Assembly: GCF_963678635.1 (NCBI RefSeq)
Contig: NC_087064.1
Location: 82,515,847-82,579,846, forward strand
Reading direction: 5' to 3'
DNA: 64,000 nt
Origin: Symsagittifera roscoffensis
Taxonomy: Eukaryota; Xenacoelomorpha; Acoela; Convolutidae
Positions 9,801-19,573 of the stretch are shown piece after piece. Position numbers and translations under genes: made by a program. Within the stretch, counting starts at the first letter, position 1. Every line of letters begins with the position of its first letter. Below the pieces are notes generated by a model that worked only from the letters and a program-made list of their open reading frames with translations, was not told the DNA's origin and did not search any database.

Positions 9801-11183
9801 AATTACTTTGTTAATTGATGAGAATTCTAGAACTTTGTTGGGCTGTGTACGAGGCTTCTTTTTATATAACTTTCAATTATCAATTAATTTGGCAGAGTTA
9901 GCGTAATTTTTGATTGATCAAAAAACGCTAAAAATGACCATTTTTAGAGAATATTTTTGGGTCTGAATTTCGCAAATAAAATCGCATAATATTTTCTGTT
10001 GAAAATCTAATAAATTTATGTTCTGATTCTTTTTGGCTAATGTTAACCCAATTTGAGAAAAACGCCTTTAAAGTTTCCAGTGTTGTTCGTTTTGTCCGAT
10101 TAATTAAAATCAGCTCTTTAGTGGCCAGATCGTAGACTTGTTTGATTATATTCTATCATTAACTATTTTCCGTTTGCAGCCACGTCAGTCTTCTAGACTG
10201 CACATAAAGTTAGTAACTTCCTAATGTTGAAAAAAAAATTATAAATAGAAGATAAAAATGAATTTAGTTTAATTTTACTTAACCTGCTTGCTCGTGCGTG
10301 ATGCTTGCAGAACTTAGTTTATCTTTCAATTGTTATTCTGACCATGCGGTAGATGAAATTCGAACTTTTCTAGCAAAATTAAGTTGAAGTTTGATAAATA
10401 TATCATGCTTTAAGACTTGCATTTGTGATTCGAGCTGCAGAAAGTGTAATAAGTGACCCTAATGACGAGAAAACTGGTTTGAAGATCGCTGTCTTCTGAC
10501 TGAAATATAACGCTATGTAGCTATGTTTTGATCAAATATGCTTAAAAACAGCATATTTGACTTTTTAAAATAATTTGGCTCCGCCGCAAAAAGTTTTTGC
10601 AAAATAGTGTCTTTTTAATGTTTTTGAAGAGCTCGAAAAGTCAATTAGCCACTCTTCCTCCTTCGAAACAACCCGAGATCAGTTCCTGAATAGGGATAAT
10701 TGTAGTTTTGTTTATTGGGTTAAAAACTGTGGTCGGAATAATCTCAGCTACTTTGTAGAGAAAGAGGCTTTGAATTTGAATCATGTTGATTTTAGAAGAA
10801 GCATCCCTTTCGGCTTGCCGCGACTGGTGGCTGGAAAACTATTCTTGACTGAAAACCATTTGGTGTTCTGTGGAAAATTCCTGAAGAAAGAATCATTTTT
10901 GATTGACATTGGTGCCATTCGCAACATCGAATTGAAAGCCGCAGAGAAGGTTTCCAACTGGGCTCAAACAATCGAGATTCACACTGAAGAAGAAACTTTT
11001 AACCTTCACGTGGTTATGAGCAAAGACAAGACCCAAGAGTTGTACACTTGGCTGAAGTCGCAGGTAGCCGACTTCGGTGTTCCGCTTCTCAGAGACGAAA
11101 GGTCTTCGACAGGTCAGTCGGAAGATACTGTTGACGATGCGTTCTTATTTCCGGATTCAATGTCTGAAACTGAAACTAACTGA
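3505..11183 (+). CDS. GRAMD4: GRAMD4-like GRAM-domain membrane protein (six exons, 597 aa)
   Basis: Exons 3505-3849, 3922-3949, 4139-4435, 6027-6393, 6899-7267 and 10796-11183 join in phase without stops to give 597 residues, close to the 578 of human GRAMD4. Order of parts: Ser-rich N-terminus, coiled coil (about 43-71), hydrophobic pair (about 177-191 and 195-213), second hydrophobic pair (about 279-293 and 297-312), the conserved block FPRLKKKFSF...LWSRLP, a Ser/Arg-rich linker, and a C-terminal GRAM domain (about 455-545, with AGKLFLTENHLVF matching the family's NGVLYVTENYLCF). ATG 3505 has A at -3. In vertebrates GRAMD4 is an E2F1-induced, pro-apoptotic membrane protein of mitochondria and ER; that role is inferred here from family membership. 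The GRAM half is more diverged than the membrane half. Confidence 0.88.
3922..3949 (+). CDS. GRAMD4: GRAMD4-like exon 2 (28-bp microexon)
   Basis: A 28-bp exon between TTTTACAG and GTAAGC encodes DDNKKPSEV and leaves phase 1, which is exactly what exons 1 and 3 need. The intron before it is only 72 bp. Confidence 0.8.
4139..4435 (+). CDS. GRAMD4: GRAMD4-like exon 3 (first membrane pair)
   Basis: Acceptor TTTCTCAG, donor GTTAGT, entering and leaving in phase 1. It encodes residues 125-223: the LAKEELHEDLSAQKLKENI stretch (compare the LTENMRRLKRG region of vertebrate GRAMD4), then SNLSYVSSW (compare SALSDWYS) and two hydrophobic segments with ALYAILLFFFTLSYVV. Confidence 0.88.
4620..5983 (+). 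mobile_element. Two-hairpin composite element in GRAMD4 intron 3
   Basis: The head is a diverged hairpin (ACCATTGCG ... AGCAAGGGT) followed by the family sequence ATCGGGTACTAGACTTTTTT. The tail is GCATCGCAAG, the perfect hairpin GCGAAGCTCCGCTTCGC, then CTCTGTGT. Inside is a GC-rich block (5061-5135) and a ~200-bp block (5136-5335) that recurs almost unchanged at about 60.06-60.26 kb. No coding capacity. It ends 43 bp before exon 4, leaving a short 3' intron end. Confidence 0.65.
6027..6393 (+). CDS. GRAMD4: GRAMD4-like exon 4 (second membrane pair)
   Basis: Acceptor TTTTTAG (6022-6026); an alternative AG lies just upstream at 6018-6019. The donor is read as CAAAG|GTTGGC, a weak site, but it gives phase 2 and joins to exon 5 in frame; the alternative is read-through to a stop at about 6434. 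It encodes residues 224-345 with LVIALSAKIAGLIFLP and IALCLFGFIFFIERPLF, matching the last membrane hairpin of GRAMD4, and LWSRLP matching its IWRSLP. Confidence 0.85.
6556..6842 (+). mobile_element. Short two-hairpin element in GRAMD4 intron 4
   Basis: Head ACCCTTGCGATGAGCAAAGG and the family stretch ATCGGGTACTAGA, then AT-rich sequence and a truncated tail (AAGCTCAGCTTC, then CCCTGTGTGT). At 287 bp it is an internally shortened copy of the family seen at 4620-5983 and 11829-13035. It ends 56 bp before exon 5. Confidence 0.65.
6899..7267 (+). CDS. GRAMD4: GRAMD4-like exon 5 (linker and start of GRAM domain)
   Basis: Acceptor TTGTTCAG, donor CAACG|GTTAGT, phases 2 and 2. It encodes residues 346-468. 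The Ser/Arg/Asn-rich linker (RTQRSRNASRERPSASASNE) is probably disordered. It is followed by LEMYQIDDQPIPQFAEGLGC, which lines up with the ERPLAVCENGWRC start of the vertebrate GRAM domain. Confidence 0.85.
7870..8216 (+). mobile_element. tRNA-derived SINE (Leu/Ser-like head), GRAMD4 intron 5
   Basis: About 350 bp. The tRNA-like part is at about 8044-8110: GCGTCCGAGGCTGTGGTTAA (degenerate A box), GGAGACTTAAAATCTCTAGG, then a degenerate B box (GCAGATCAAATCC). The flanks AGTGTATTAGTACGAACC and CTTATTACATTTTATAGAGC recur in reverse orientation at about 32.15-32.48 kb and 58.69-59.02 kb. It ends with a worn GCGAAGCAG tail module. Confidence 0.7.
8836..8869 (+). repeat. Truncated tail-hairpin module
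   Basis: GTATTGCAAGTGTTGCGAAG followed by CTCCGCCCTGTGTT. The second arm of the hairpin is deleted, so this copy cannot fold. The 7.3-10.8 kb intron around it is otherwise AT-rich repeat DNA without genes. Confidence 0.7.
9584..10126. repeat. Inverted-repeat (foldback/MITE-like) element in GRAMD4 intron 5
   Basis: The left arm (about 9584-9655) holds GCTGATTTAAATTATCCGGG, CAAAACGGACAA and GCGTTTTTCTCAAAT. The right arm (about 10050-10126) carries the reverse complements of the same blocks in reverse order (TTTGAGAAAAACGC, TTTTGTCCG, AAAATCAGC). Imperfect complementarity continues inward. No reading frame of note; I could not fix a target-site duplication. Confidence 0.65.
10796..11183 (+). 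CDS. GRAMD4: GRAMD4-like exon 6 (GRAM domain and stop)
   Basis: Acceptor TTGATTTTAG, entering in phase 2, with TGA at 11181-11183. It encodes residues 469-597: RSIPFGLPRLVAGKLFLTEN, the beta-rich GRAM core through AIRNIELK and TIEIHTEEETFNLHVV, then an acidic tail ending MSETETN. GRAM is a PH-like lipid- or protein-binding fold. Possible ATTAAA polyadenylation signals lie at about 11207 and 11241 (weak call). Confidence 0.9.
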
Positions 11184-11828
11184 TTGATAATCACTAATTT
11201 GTAAATTATTAAATCTAACTAAGTTTACTGTAGATATTATTTGATTAAAAATATTTAGAAATGTAAGTACTTTGATTCGATTACATATAAGAAATCTCGA
11301 CCTTATTTCATTTTTCAAATGAGTTTTTAAAAGTTTATATAAATATATATATATAAGGAAGATAAAAGAAAACAGTTAGCCCAACGCTTAAAAATTTTAA
11401 ATAAGAGAATTGTCGTTTTATTCATCATAGGTTATCATTCCTTGTTAGTGATTTCTTGACTCATTTATTTGAAAAATTGATTAATTTGAATGGAAGTGCA
11501 AACTTTTCACAAAAGACGAGAGGTTTGCTAAGAAATTACAGCTGAAAATTTAACGAGCCAATTTTTTCCGCTTGCGCAATGACTTCGTTCACATTCATTG
11601 CCGATTTCTTATGTTTCCGACACCGAATGAAGTCAATTGCCGAGAGAAGTCAAAATAAGGGCGCGGTATCACTTCGCTTTGAGTTTCAGAAGAATAAACA
11701 ATTCGGCCATTAGCTGTTTAATCATTGCACTTGCGAGAGCATAAGTATTGTAATCGAACTACACGTACGCGATTTCTTTTCCCGTGAACAACTTTTACAA
11801 ATCTGTAAGAAATTGAATTTGCTTTATT
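11184..11828. other. 3' flank of the GRAMD4-like gene, no gene seen
   Basis: AT-rich sequence with a short TA run at about 11340-11356 and a diverged head fragment of the two-hairpin family at about 11740-11790. This begins the ~8.3 kb space between the two convergent genes; I found no coding exon in it. Confidence 0.5.
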
Positions 11829-13035
11829 ACCCTTGCGATAAGCAAGGGTATTGCAATCGGGTAACTGACTTTTTTTACCCGGAACAACTTTGTTCACAGG
11901 ACTGATCTGGACTCCCGGTGGTTCATTGCTTCACAATAAGTTAAAATTTTTCAGTGTCTACTGAACACTTAGTCTGGATGTAGCGAATACGCCTGGTACG
12001 GAAAAGATCCTGAGTTCGAATCTAACCAGGACCTATTTTTATTCGAAGGGGAAATATTTTTCAAATAAAATTGTCCGTCTAATATTTGTCTGTTTTATTT
12101 TGCCGGCTTAGTTGACACGTCTAAGAATCGTTTTTTTTTTGCTGTGATAGATTTTCATTGTAGTTGCTTTTACTGTCTCAGCATTTACAAATCCGGCCGA
12201 ATCGAAATTTGATTTTTACATTGTAATTTTACTAACTCGATTTGTTAAAATTTCGTTTTTTTTTCGATTTATTTTATATCGTTTTTGTGTAGTGGCCTTT
12301 TGCTGCGGCGTTTAACGACCGACAAAAGTTCTTGCGTGCGTGTGTGTGTACTGAGGGGAAGTGGTACTTAAAATTTTAAAAATTTGTTTATTTTTTTTTC
12401 GGCAAAAAGGGTTTCTACTCAGGTATTTTCGGTTTTGTTATTGCTTGGTAAATTTTTGTTCCGATGCAATTTTTGCATTCTATTGTCTGGGCATGTTTTA
12501 AAAAAAAAATTTCATGCCTTTTGGTAGATCTAGTTGTATGTATAGATATAAATTATCGGTATTACTGTTTTGCCGATGGTTTTTGGGCTTTATGCTTGTC
12601 GATTATGCTCTCGCCTTAGCTTCCGAATTGTGTTTACCACCACCTTGCATTCCGTACATATATGGCATTAGTGGATACTACTTGAGCAGTACATGTATTT
12701 TTTTTCGAATTTGATATTGCTGAACAAATTTGGTTGATTTTCAACTGATTAGCTGTCGGCTTTAATGTTGTCCGCTTATTTACCTAAGCTTAGGTTATTT
12801 GCCACAAATTTCCGATGTTGTTTTTGAGTTCGATAAGACTTTGAACCCAAGTTCAAGTTTTCGAATGATCAATTTTGACCCTATTGGATTTCTTTGTTTA
12901 AATTTATTTAGTCTATTTAGTTTTTTCTTCAACGGTCACAACGTTCGAAGTCCTCTTTGATATTTCTTGTCTGTTGCAGTTTTAATCCTATTCTAGTTGT
13001 ATCGCAAGTGCGCGAAACTGCGCTTCGCCTCTGTG
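11829..13035 (+). mobile_element. Two-hairpin composite element, best full-length copy
   Basis: It begins with a perfect head hairpin (ACCCTTGC 11829-11836, loop GATAA, GCAAGGGT 11842-11849), then ATTGCAATCGGG. A tRNA-like segment at about 11965-12050 carries a B-box-like GAGTTCGAATC and AACCAGGACCT. After about 900 bp of AT-rich DNA the tail follows: GTATCGCAAG, a worn hairpin (GCGAAACTGCGCTTCGC), CTCTGTGT. There is no ORF of significance, so it depends on other machinery to move. A GT run sits at about 12335-12350. Confidence 0.7.
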
Positions 13036-14190
13036 TTGAACTGAACAGCTGCCTGGCTCTTCTCAACTTAGTCTAAAGGTAACGCGGTTGCAAGGTCAGG
13101 GTTTCGCGCCACAACGGCCTTGTTTTTTTTCATTATGTATGAAATATGCATTTTTTAGAAAATTATATTGTCGCACATGCGTTTGTTTTTTTTTTATTTT
13201 GTCAGCTGAGTTGCCAGATCTCGGATTTAGATAATTAATGTGCTGTAAAAAATTTTCATTGTAGTTTCAAGTTGGTTACTCTGTAATTTCTAAAAATACA
13301 AACCCTGACTTAATATTTTATCATTTTGTTCGCTTTGAAGCCTTTTTGTCCTAAATAGCTTCTGATAATGTTTTGACGGACTAGTCAATTTGTTTTGTGT
13401 CGTTTGCAGATAATTGGGTTCATGAGAGTTGGACAACAGTTGTTTTGTTCAGATTTTGTTTTCCTAGCCTATTTTTTTTTTGAGGTACCCGATTTATTTG
13501 ATGTATTGGCAAGAAGCAAGCTTGAGTTGCTCTCAAATCGGAAAAGAACTTGTATATTTTACAAAAAATAAATTTGACTGTTTTGCAAGGGCACTCATTT
13601 GTGTGTATTTCAATACTTTTTTCGTTGCGTTTTCCTGTTTGACTTTTCGTTCAACTGACTTTTCTGATAATTTTTGTGATCGGAATTTCTGTTTTCTTTG
13701 TCGATGAAAATCGGCTATTTTTTTCGACTTCAACTTTTCAAAAAAAAATGGCTGTTAATTGTTTGAGATTTTTTTGCTTCGTTGAAGCAATTTTTTAGCC
13801 GTCTTTTTGTTGAACTAATCAAAAATAATGTCCGAGATTTCGATTGTTTTTGGAATATGAATAACTTTCAATTGTTTTCAGTTTTTTTTTCAGCAAAAAA
13901 ATCGTTTTGGGATTGTATCTGTCTTGGCTCTTGTATGCTGCGACTCACTTGCTCATATAACCATCATGGTTACCAAATATAATATTTAAATTTGAAAGCA
14001 AAAAAAGTTTTCGTCATTCGATGTCAATTTTCTGAAATGAAGTGTTAAATTTCGTTTCAACTACAAATTGTGAATGAAATCGACCCTCTATTTGCAAGAG
14101 AGTAACATAGCTTTCTTTTTGCAAATATGGGAGGTAAAAGTATGGAGAGCGGATTTACTTCTTTTCATGTAAAAAATTTAAAACTAAACA
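13036..14190. other. Intergenic AT-rich DNA, no gene seen
   Basis: Short ORFs on both strands here are Phe/Lys-rich chance frames. A degenerate tRNA-like stretch occurs at about 13060-13120 (TCTAAAGGTAACGCGGTTGC, then AGGGTTTCGCGCC). Nothing else is supported. Confidence 0.45.
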
Positions 14191-14349
14191 GGTAATTTTG
14201 GTTGATTGAACTAAAGCAAAGTTCGAGCAAATCGTTTAATCAAAATCATGACAGGTCATTGAAATTCCGTCCGTTCCTGAGCTTCGAGTGTACGATTTGT
14301 TCAAACTTTGCTTAGGTTAATTTTGGACTTCAATCAACCAAAATTAACC
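14191..14349. repeat. Foldback repeat
   Basis: The left arm at 14191-14235 (GGTAATTTTGGTTGATTGAA, later AAGCAAAGTTCGAGCAAATC) is complementary to the right arm at 14292-14349, which has a short extra insert. The loop sequence CATTGAAATTCCGTCCGTTC is echoed downstream at about 14420-14450 (CATTTCAGTTCCGTCCGTTC), indicating a partial second copy. Confidence 0.75.
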
Positions 14350-14880
14350 TATGTTAGGTTCTAAAATTTTTTGCTCAAAAATATTTCCATGAATAAAAAT
14401 CAAGTCCACTCAAAGTCAAGTCAGATCATTTCAGTTCCGTCCGTTCATGAGTTTGGTGTTATTTTCAAATTTTTAAAAAATAAATCGTGCGCATAACTTT
14501 CCGTAGCATTAATCAAAATTGATTTACCGCTGTTAAACTGGTGCAACCGGATACCAGTGAACCGTTTTGGATATCGGGTTTAAAAGTTTGACTGGTTATA
14601 TTTAACTAAAACTAATATCCGTAAAACTCGCATTTTACCGATATCAGTTTCATAGGTTTTTGATGACGCAAACTACGGTGCATAAATCAAACATTCAATT
14701 AGAGTTTAACTTAACTCTATTTGTTTCAATTTTCTGATTTGATTAAGAGATCGCAAACTTTCACCAGCTATTAAGCTCAAAAGCTCAAATTTTTGACCTG
14801 GAATCATTTTGAAAAGCAAACTAAATCTGGCTGGAATTAATCAAACAAAACACTATCGCTATCTAAGTTTATAAATTTTG

Positions 14881-17300
14881 GCGAAGCGGAGATTCGCACC
14901 ACTTGCTATACGACACAAAGTTTCGAAAAAAAAATTAAAAAAAAAAAATCAGGTGAAACAAACTTTTCGTACGTCTCGATAAAAAACAACTAGACCCAGT
15001 TCAAGCTGGATGTACGTGTTTGATATTGAGTGAATTTGCTGTACTGATACGGCATGAAAAATTTGATTACAAAAATCGGACTGCTCAAAACCTTAATCGC
15101 TTCTCTACTAAAAAAAAACAATTTTAAAAATTCAAACAATTTCTAAAAAACGGTCAAAAGTTCTATGAAGCGGTCAAAAAACTTTCCAAAACTCATAATC
15201 TTTTCTGCAAAAAACAAGTTGTGGCCGCAGAAGCAAAGGAGATTCCGAAAACCGGGTTTCTCGATTTAACACAACCTGCGAATTAGCACAGTACTTATCG
15301 CGTAATGTCAAGTTTCCAAAACATTGTCAAAGTTTCAAAATTTTGACTTGTTTCAAGGTCTTTTTTTCCCTAAACAAACACGGCATTGCCATACATAAAA
15401 GTAGGCTTTCAATAATCTGTCCTTTCGATTTAACCAATGATATCAGATTTACCGAGTAGTTAGCATGAAAAGCCCAAAAAACTCAAAAAATCAAAAATTT
15501 GGCTTTTCCGAGAATTTTTGATTGAAAACATAGGTAGTAAACGCTTATGCAGAAGGGATTTACGCAACTTGTAACTTCAATTGAACCCAAAATCTCACCT
15601 TAGGGGATAATTCTCGGGAAAAGTCAAAAACGCTCAAAAAATGAAAAATTGACTTTTCCGAGTGCCATAACTTTTGGTGTCAGAAAATTTGGTAGCAGTC
15701 GCATGAGCAAATAAGCTTCTCATAACCCGTTCTTTGAATTGAACCCAAAATCGCAGATATGGTAGGGTAGTTTTCGAGAATATTCAAGTTTAAGAAACGG
15801 TCAAAACATCAAACAATTGACTATTCTGAGGGCCATACATTTTGGGTGTTCAAAAAATTTTGCCGTAGCCGCTTATGCAGGGAGCTTTTTAAAACCGTTT
15901 TATTCATTGAAAACAAAAACTTAGATTTGAGAGGGTTTGTTTTTAGGAAATTTAAAAAAAATCAAAAACAAATAAAAAGAAAACTAAACCGATTGATAAA
16001 TATACAACCAAATTAATTGAAAAGTGCGGAGCGGAGTGTTAAAATTGTCTTAGGCCGATAAAAAAATAGTCCAAAACAATTTGGGTCCAAAATTTTTTTG
16101 CAAAACAAAAAAAAAACAAAGGAAATGCCAAGTCAAGGAAGGTAAAAGTACACATTAAGACTTACCAGTCAGAACTTACCAGTCAGAAAAAATCACACAC
16201 TGCAACATTCCATTACAATACGCGCAGCAAGTTGGCCAGGAACGCATAGAAGTTTGAATTTACTATGAACCAAGATAACGTAATTGTGTTGAACAAGTTG
16301 TTAACCCAAAAAAGTATGTATTCCACTTTGATCACGATTGTTAATCGCAATCGTAATCACGTGTAAATGGGAAATCTAAGGAGTCTCGAACAATGAATAC
16401 GCTTACCAGTCAGAGAAAATTATCCTCAGTTTTGAGGGTATATAAAAGGCTGTGAAATAGCGAAATTTAATTTTCATATAAAATTCTATGATATGGCAAC
16501 TAAGTCCACAATTAGCAACTTTTTCTTTCAATTTAACTTTTCATCTCAGATTTGATAGTGTAAATTTTAAAATATCTAAAAAACGGTCAAAAGTTCTAAG
16601 AAACGGTCGAAAGACTTTCAATTTTCATACTTTTTCTGCAAAAATCAAGTTGTGGCTGCATAAGCAGAGACGGTTCCCAAGACCGGGATTCTCGAATGAA
16701 CACAACCTGCGAATTAGCACAGTACTCATCGCGTAAAGTCAAAAAGTTAACAAAAACTTTAGACTTGTTTTTAAGGTCATTATTTTTTTCGTAAACAAAC
16801 TTGGCATAGCCAAATATAAAGGTAAGCTTTCAACAATCTGTCCTTTCTATAAATCCTACGATATTAGATTTATCGAATAAATAGCGAAAAAAGTCCAAAA
16901 AACGGTCAACAAATCAAAAATTTGACTTTTCGGGAATCAGCTTTTTGTGTGGAAAAATAGGGAGTAGCCGTTTATGCAGAATAGATTCTCGCAACCTGTA
17001 AATTCGATTGAACCCAAAATCTCAGAAATCGGAGAGCAGTTCTTGAAAAAAACTTTCAAAAAACAGTCAAAAAAAATAAAATTGACCTTTCCGAGGGTCA
17101 TAACTTTTGGTGTCAGAAAAATTTGGTAGACGCATAAGCAAATCAGCTTCCCACAACTCGTTCTTGGGAATGAACCCAAAATCTCATGCATGGTACTGTA
17201 GCTTTCGACAAAATTCAACAAGTTTAAGAAACAGTCAAAACATCAAACACTCATTAACAATTAAAGGAGTAGGAATGTACGATAATTATGGGTATTAGCA
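14881..17300 (-). repeat. Long degenerate element of the tail-hairpin family (ACGGTCAAA-rich interior)
   Basis: The tail module lies in reverse orientation at 14881-14915 (GCGAAGCGGAGATTCGCACC). The interior is made of diverged repeats built around AAAACGGTCAAA, CATAACTTTTTG and GTGGCTGCATAAGCAGAGAC. The block at about 16560-16990 matches the triplicated unit at 51.2-54.5 kb. Minus-strand sequence next to the tail also matches the end of the element at 4620-5983. No coding capacity is visible. Confidence 0.6.
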
Positions 17301-17489
17301 AAGTCATTATTTTTTTTGCAAAAGAAGTGGAAACGAAGATTCAGCGCTGATTTCATTCATCAAAGCATTTCAATTTCGAACTAATTGTCAGGCATTTGTA
17401 GCAGTAACCGGAGGTTAAAGGTGAGTGATTTAACAACCCAAGCTTTATTTTCAATACAAACATCGCATTGCTACCAAATACTGTCTTAG

Positions 17490-17560
17490 TTACCCTTGCG
17501 ATAAGCAACGGTTTCGCAACCGGGTTCTAGACTTCTTTTCCCGTAGATAAGTAAGTTCAC
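17490..17560 (+). repeat. Head fragment of the two-hairpin family
   Basis: ACCCTTGCGATAAGCAACGG, then a CAACCGGGTTCTAGAC-like stretch and TTTTCCCGTA. The downstream part is not recognisable, so this looks truncated. Confidence 0.65.
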
Positions 17561-19477
17561 AGAATGTTAAATTGTTAAATGCTTATTAATATCGGTTGTT
17601 CAATGTCCCCTGAGGTAATAGCATAGTCATAGTTTGAGATCAAATACATCGTTTGAGCTGCATACATCGTTTGAGATCAAATAGTTTGTTCTTGTAAAGT
17701 AAATTTTTCTGTGCCAAAATATTTCGGCGCTGGAGCTCGTTCAGTCTTGGTCTTGGTGTGTTATTTTCTCTTTGGCTGTATTTTATTTCCCTGATGATAT
17801 ATGATACTGATTGCACCACCTGCACATGAAACTTCAAAAACTAAACCTCAAAAAAGATTTAAAATTTGAAGTATTTACTTTCAGCTTCTTAAAACCGAGC
17901 AGCACAATCAGTATGAAAAACACAGAAATCCAAAACAAAATCAGGGAAAAATTAATAAATGAGTCAACTAAATCAATATAATATAATCCGGAACTATTTA
18001 AACCGATAAAAAAAATGACAAATTTAAGTAATTTGACTATGCAAAATTCCAGTAAAAAGAATTGGCTCCTGGCCAGAATTGAACTAAACTTTTGTCGTTC
18101 TAATCAGTGACATTATCTTTACACTCAACGGGCAAAGTGAGCAGGTGTAACTCAATATACGAAAAACAGTAAATTAAAGGTGTATCAGACGGAAAAAAAT
18201 TTATGAAAAGGGGTATTAACAATACGAGGCCAAACTGTGCATTCCGCAACAAGGACGCTCCCTTTGTTCTTTCATTTCCTTTGATCGTTCCGACAAAATC
18301 TTAACATGTTTAAAGACCTGCCTCTGGAATCCAGGAACATACAGACTCAAAATTGTGCGCCTATCCAGTGCACAGTTTGCCTCGATATCAAAAAGCCGTA
18401 AAAGTTCCATCAAAATAGCACCGATATTTGCAAATTGGCTTGGAAAAAAAGAACAGTAGTTTGCAAATTACGGTGGCTAGTGTAAATATTGGATGAAAAG
18501 ACTATTTTTAATTCAATTGGGAGTTGTAAACTTAATATTGAAAAGTAAATGCCCTCAACGGTAATCGGACCACAAGCCTCGAGCATCCAAACCGAATGCT
18601 TTACAAAGCTATGCTAATGACGTTAAGATAACAGAAGCACTAGCCACTGGCTAAGCGGAGAACACATGCTACTAAACTGCCAATACGATGCAGCATAAGT
18701 GTTCACCAAACTGAACACTATTTTCTGCCAGCTGCCTGAAAAAAATTACTCATATAACACCATGTTGGCATTCTGGCTTGTGTTAATTTACTCTACTCAG
18801 TAGCACTTGAACATAAGCCTGGCTCTCATCGACAAAATGTTTTCCAGATATAGGCTAAAATTGTTTTGCTCATTAGTTTTTTCATGAAAATGGAATTCGT
18901 AAAACTATTTGACAGTTTTGTCGGGAGAAGATTCAACTCTTCAGAAGATAAGCGTCCTCAGGTTACGAAATCTTTTTCAGCTCATTTGGCTGAGTTGCAT
19001 CCATTTTACGGCCCTTTTTAATTTATCTGGGTGTCGTATAATCTGAAATTATTGACCTGAATCTACTCAATGATCAGTTTCCTAAACGGTGAAATTTGCA
19101 AATGGAAATAAAACTTTAAAAATCACCTATTGCAGTCTTGCGGAAAAAAAAGCAAATTTGCAACATTTATTTTGATCAAATTCTTGATTCGATCTGATTA
19201 AATTGAACTTAATTGAGTGATTTTTAATATTGAACATGCAAGTTCAACGGACATTTTTCGGTTGTAATTATTTCGATTGCGTTTCTTTATTTCGAAAAAT
19301 GCCTATTAAGATATCTATATAAAGGATGATTGTATTCGCCTAGGATCATTACTTCACTTCAAATTCAAATGTAGCCCGCTGTTACTTGATTGTTGTGATA
19401 GTGGATTGTTTTTTTCCGTTCGTTTCTCTGATCTTATTTGTTTGGAGCGCTTGCTGATTCTTTTGCCTGCTGTTGGT
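17561..19477. other. 3' flank of the PTPRN-like gene
   Basis: No gene seen. A degenerate tRNA-like segment lies at about 18060-18130 on the minus strand. Minus-strand AATAAA-type hexamers just beyond the stop codon (TTTATT on the plus strand near 19163 and 19286) could serve as polyadenylation signals for the PTPRN-like gene, but this is a weak call. Confidence 0.4.
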
Positions 19478-19573
19478 TCAGTTATTGTGGTTCGAGGTGT
19501 TATTGGGTTCGATAGATTTGAGGATGCTGTTGACTTCCTCGGCAACAGTACTGAGACAGAACTCGAACTGGTC
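19478..19573 (-). CDS. PTPRN: PTPRN-like last exon
   Basis: The minus-strand acceptor TGTTGCAG is followed by [20 protein letters not shown] and a short Asn-rich tail ending HNN, then TGA (19478-19480). Phase 0. It matches the IA-2 C-terminus (DQFEFALTAVAEEVNAILKA), including the conserved DQF of the Q-loop. The Asn-rich extension after SILKS is lineage-specific. Confidence 0.93.
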   Translation of the reverse strand, partial: DQFEFCLSTVAEEVNSILKSIEPNNTSNHNN

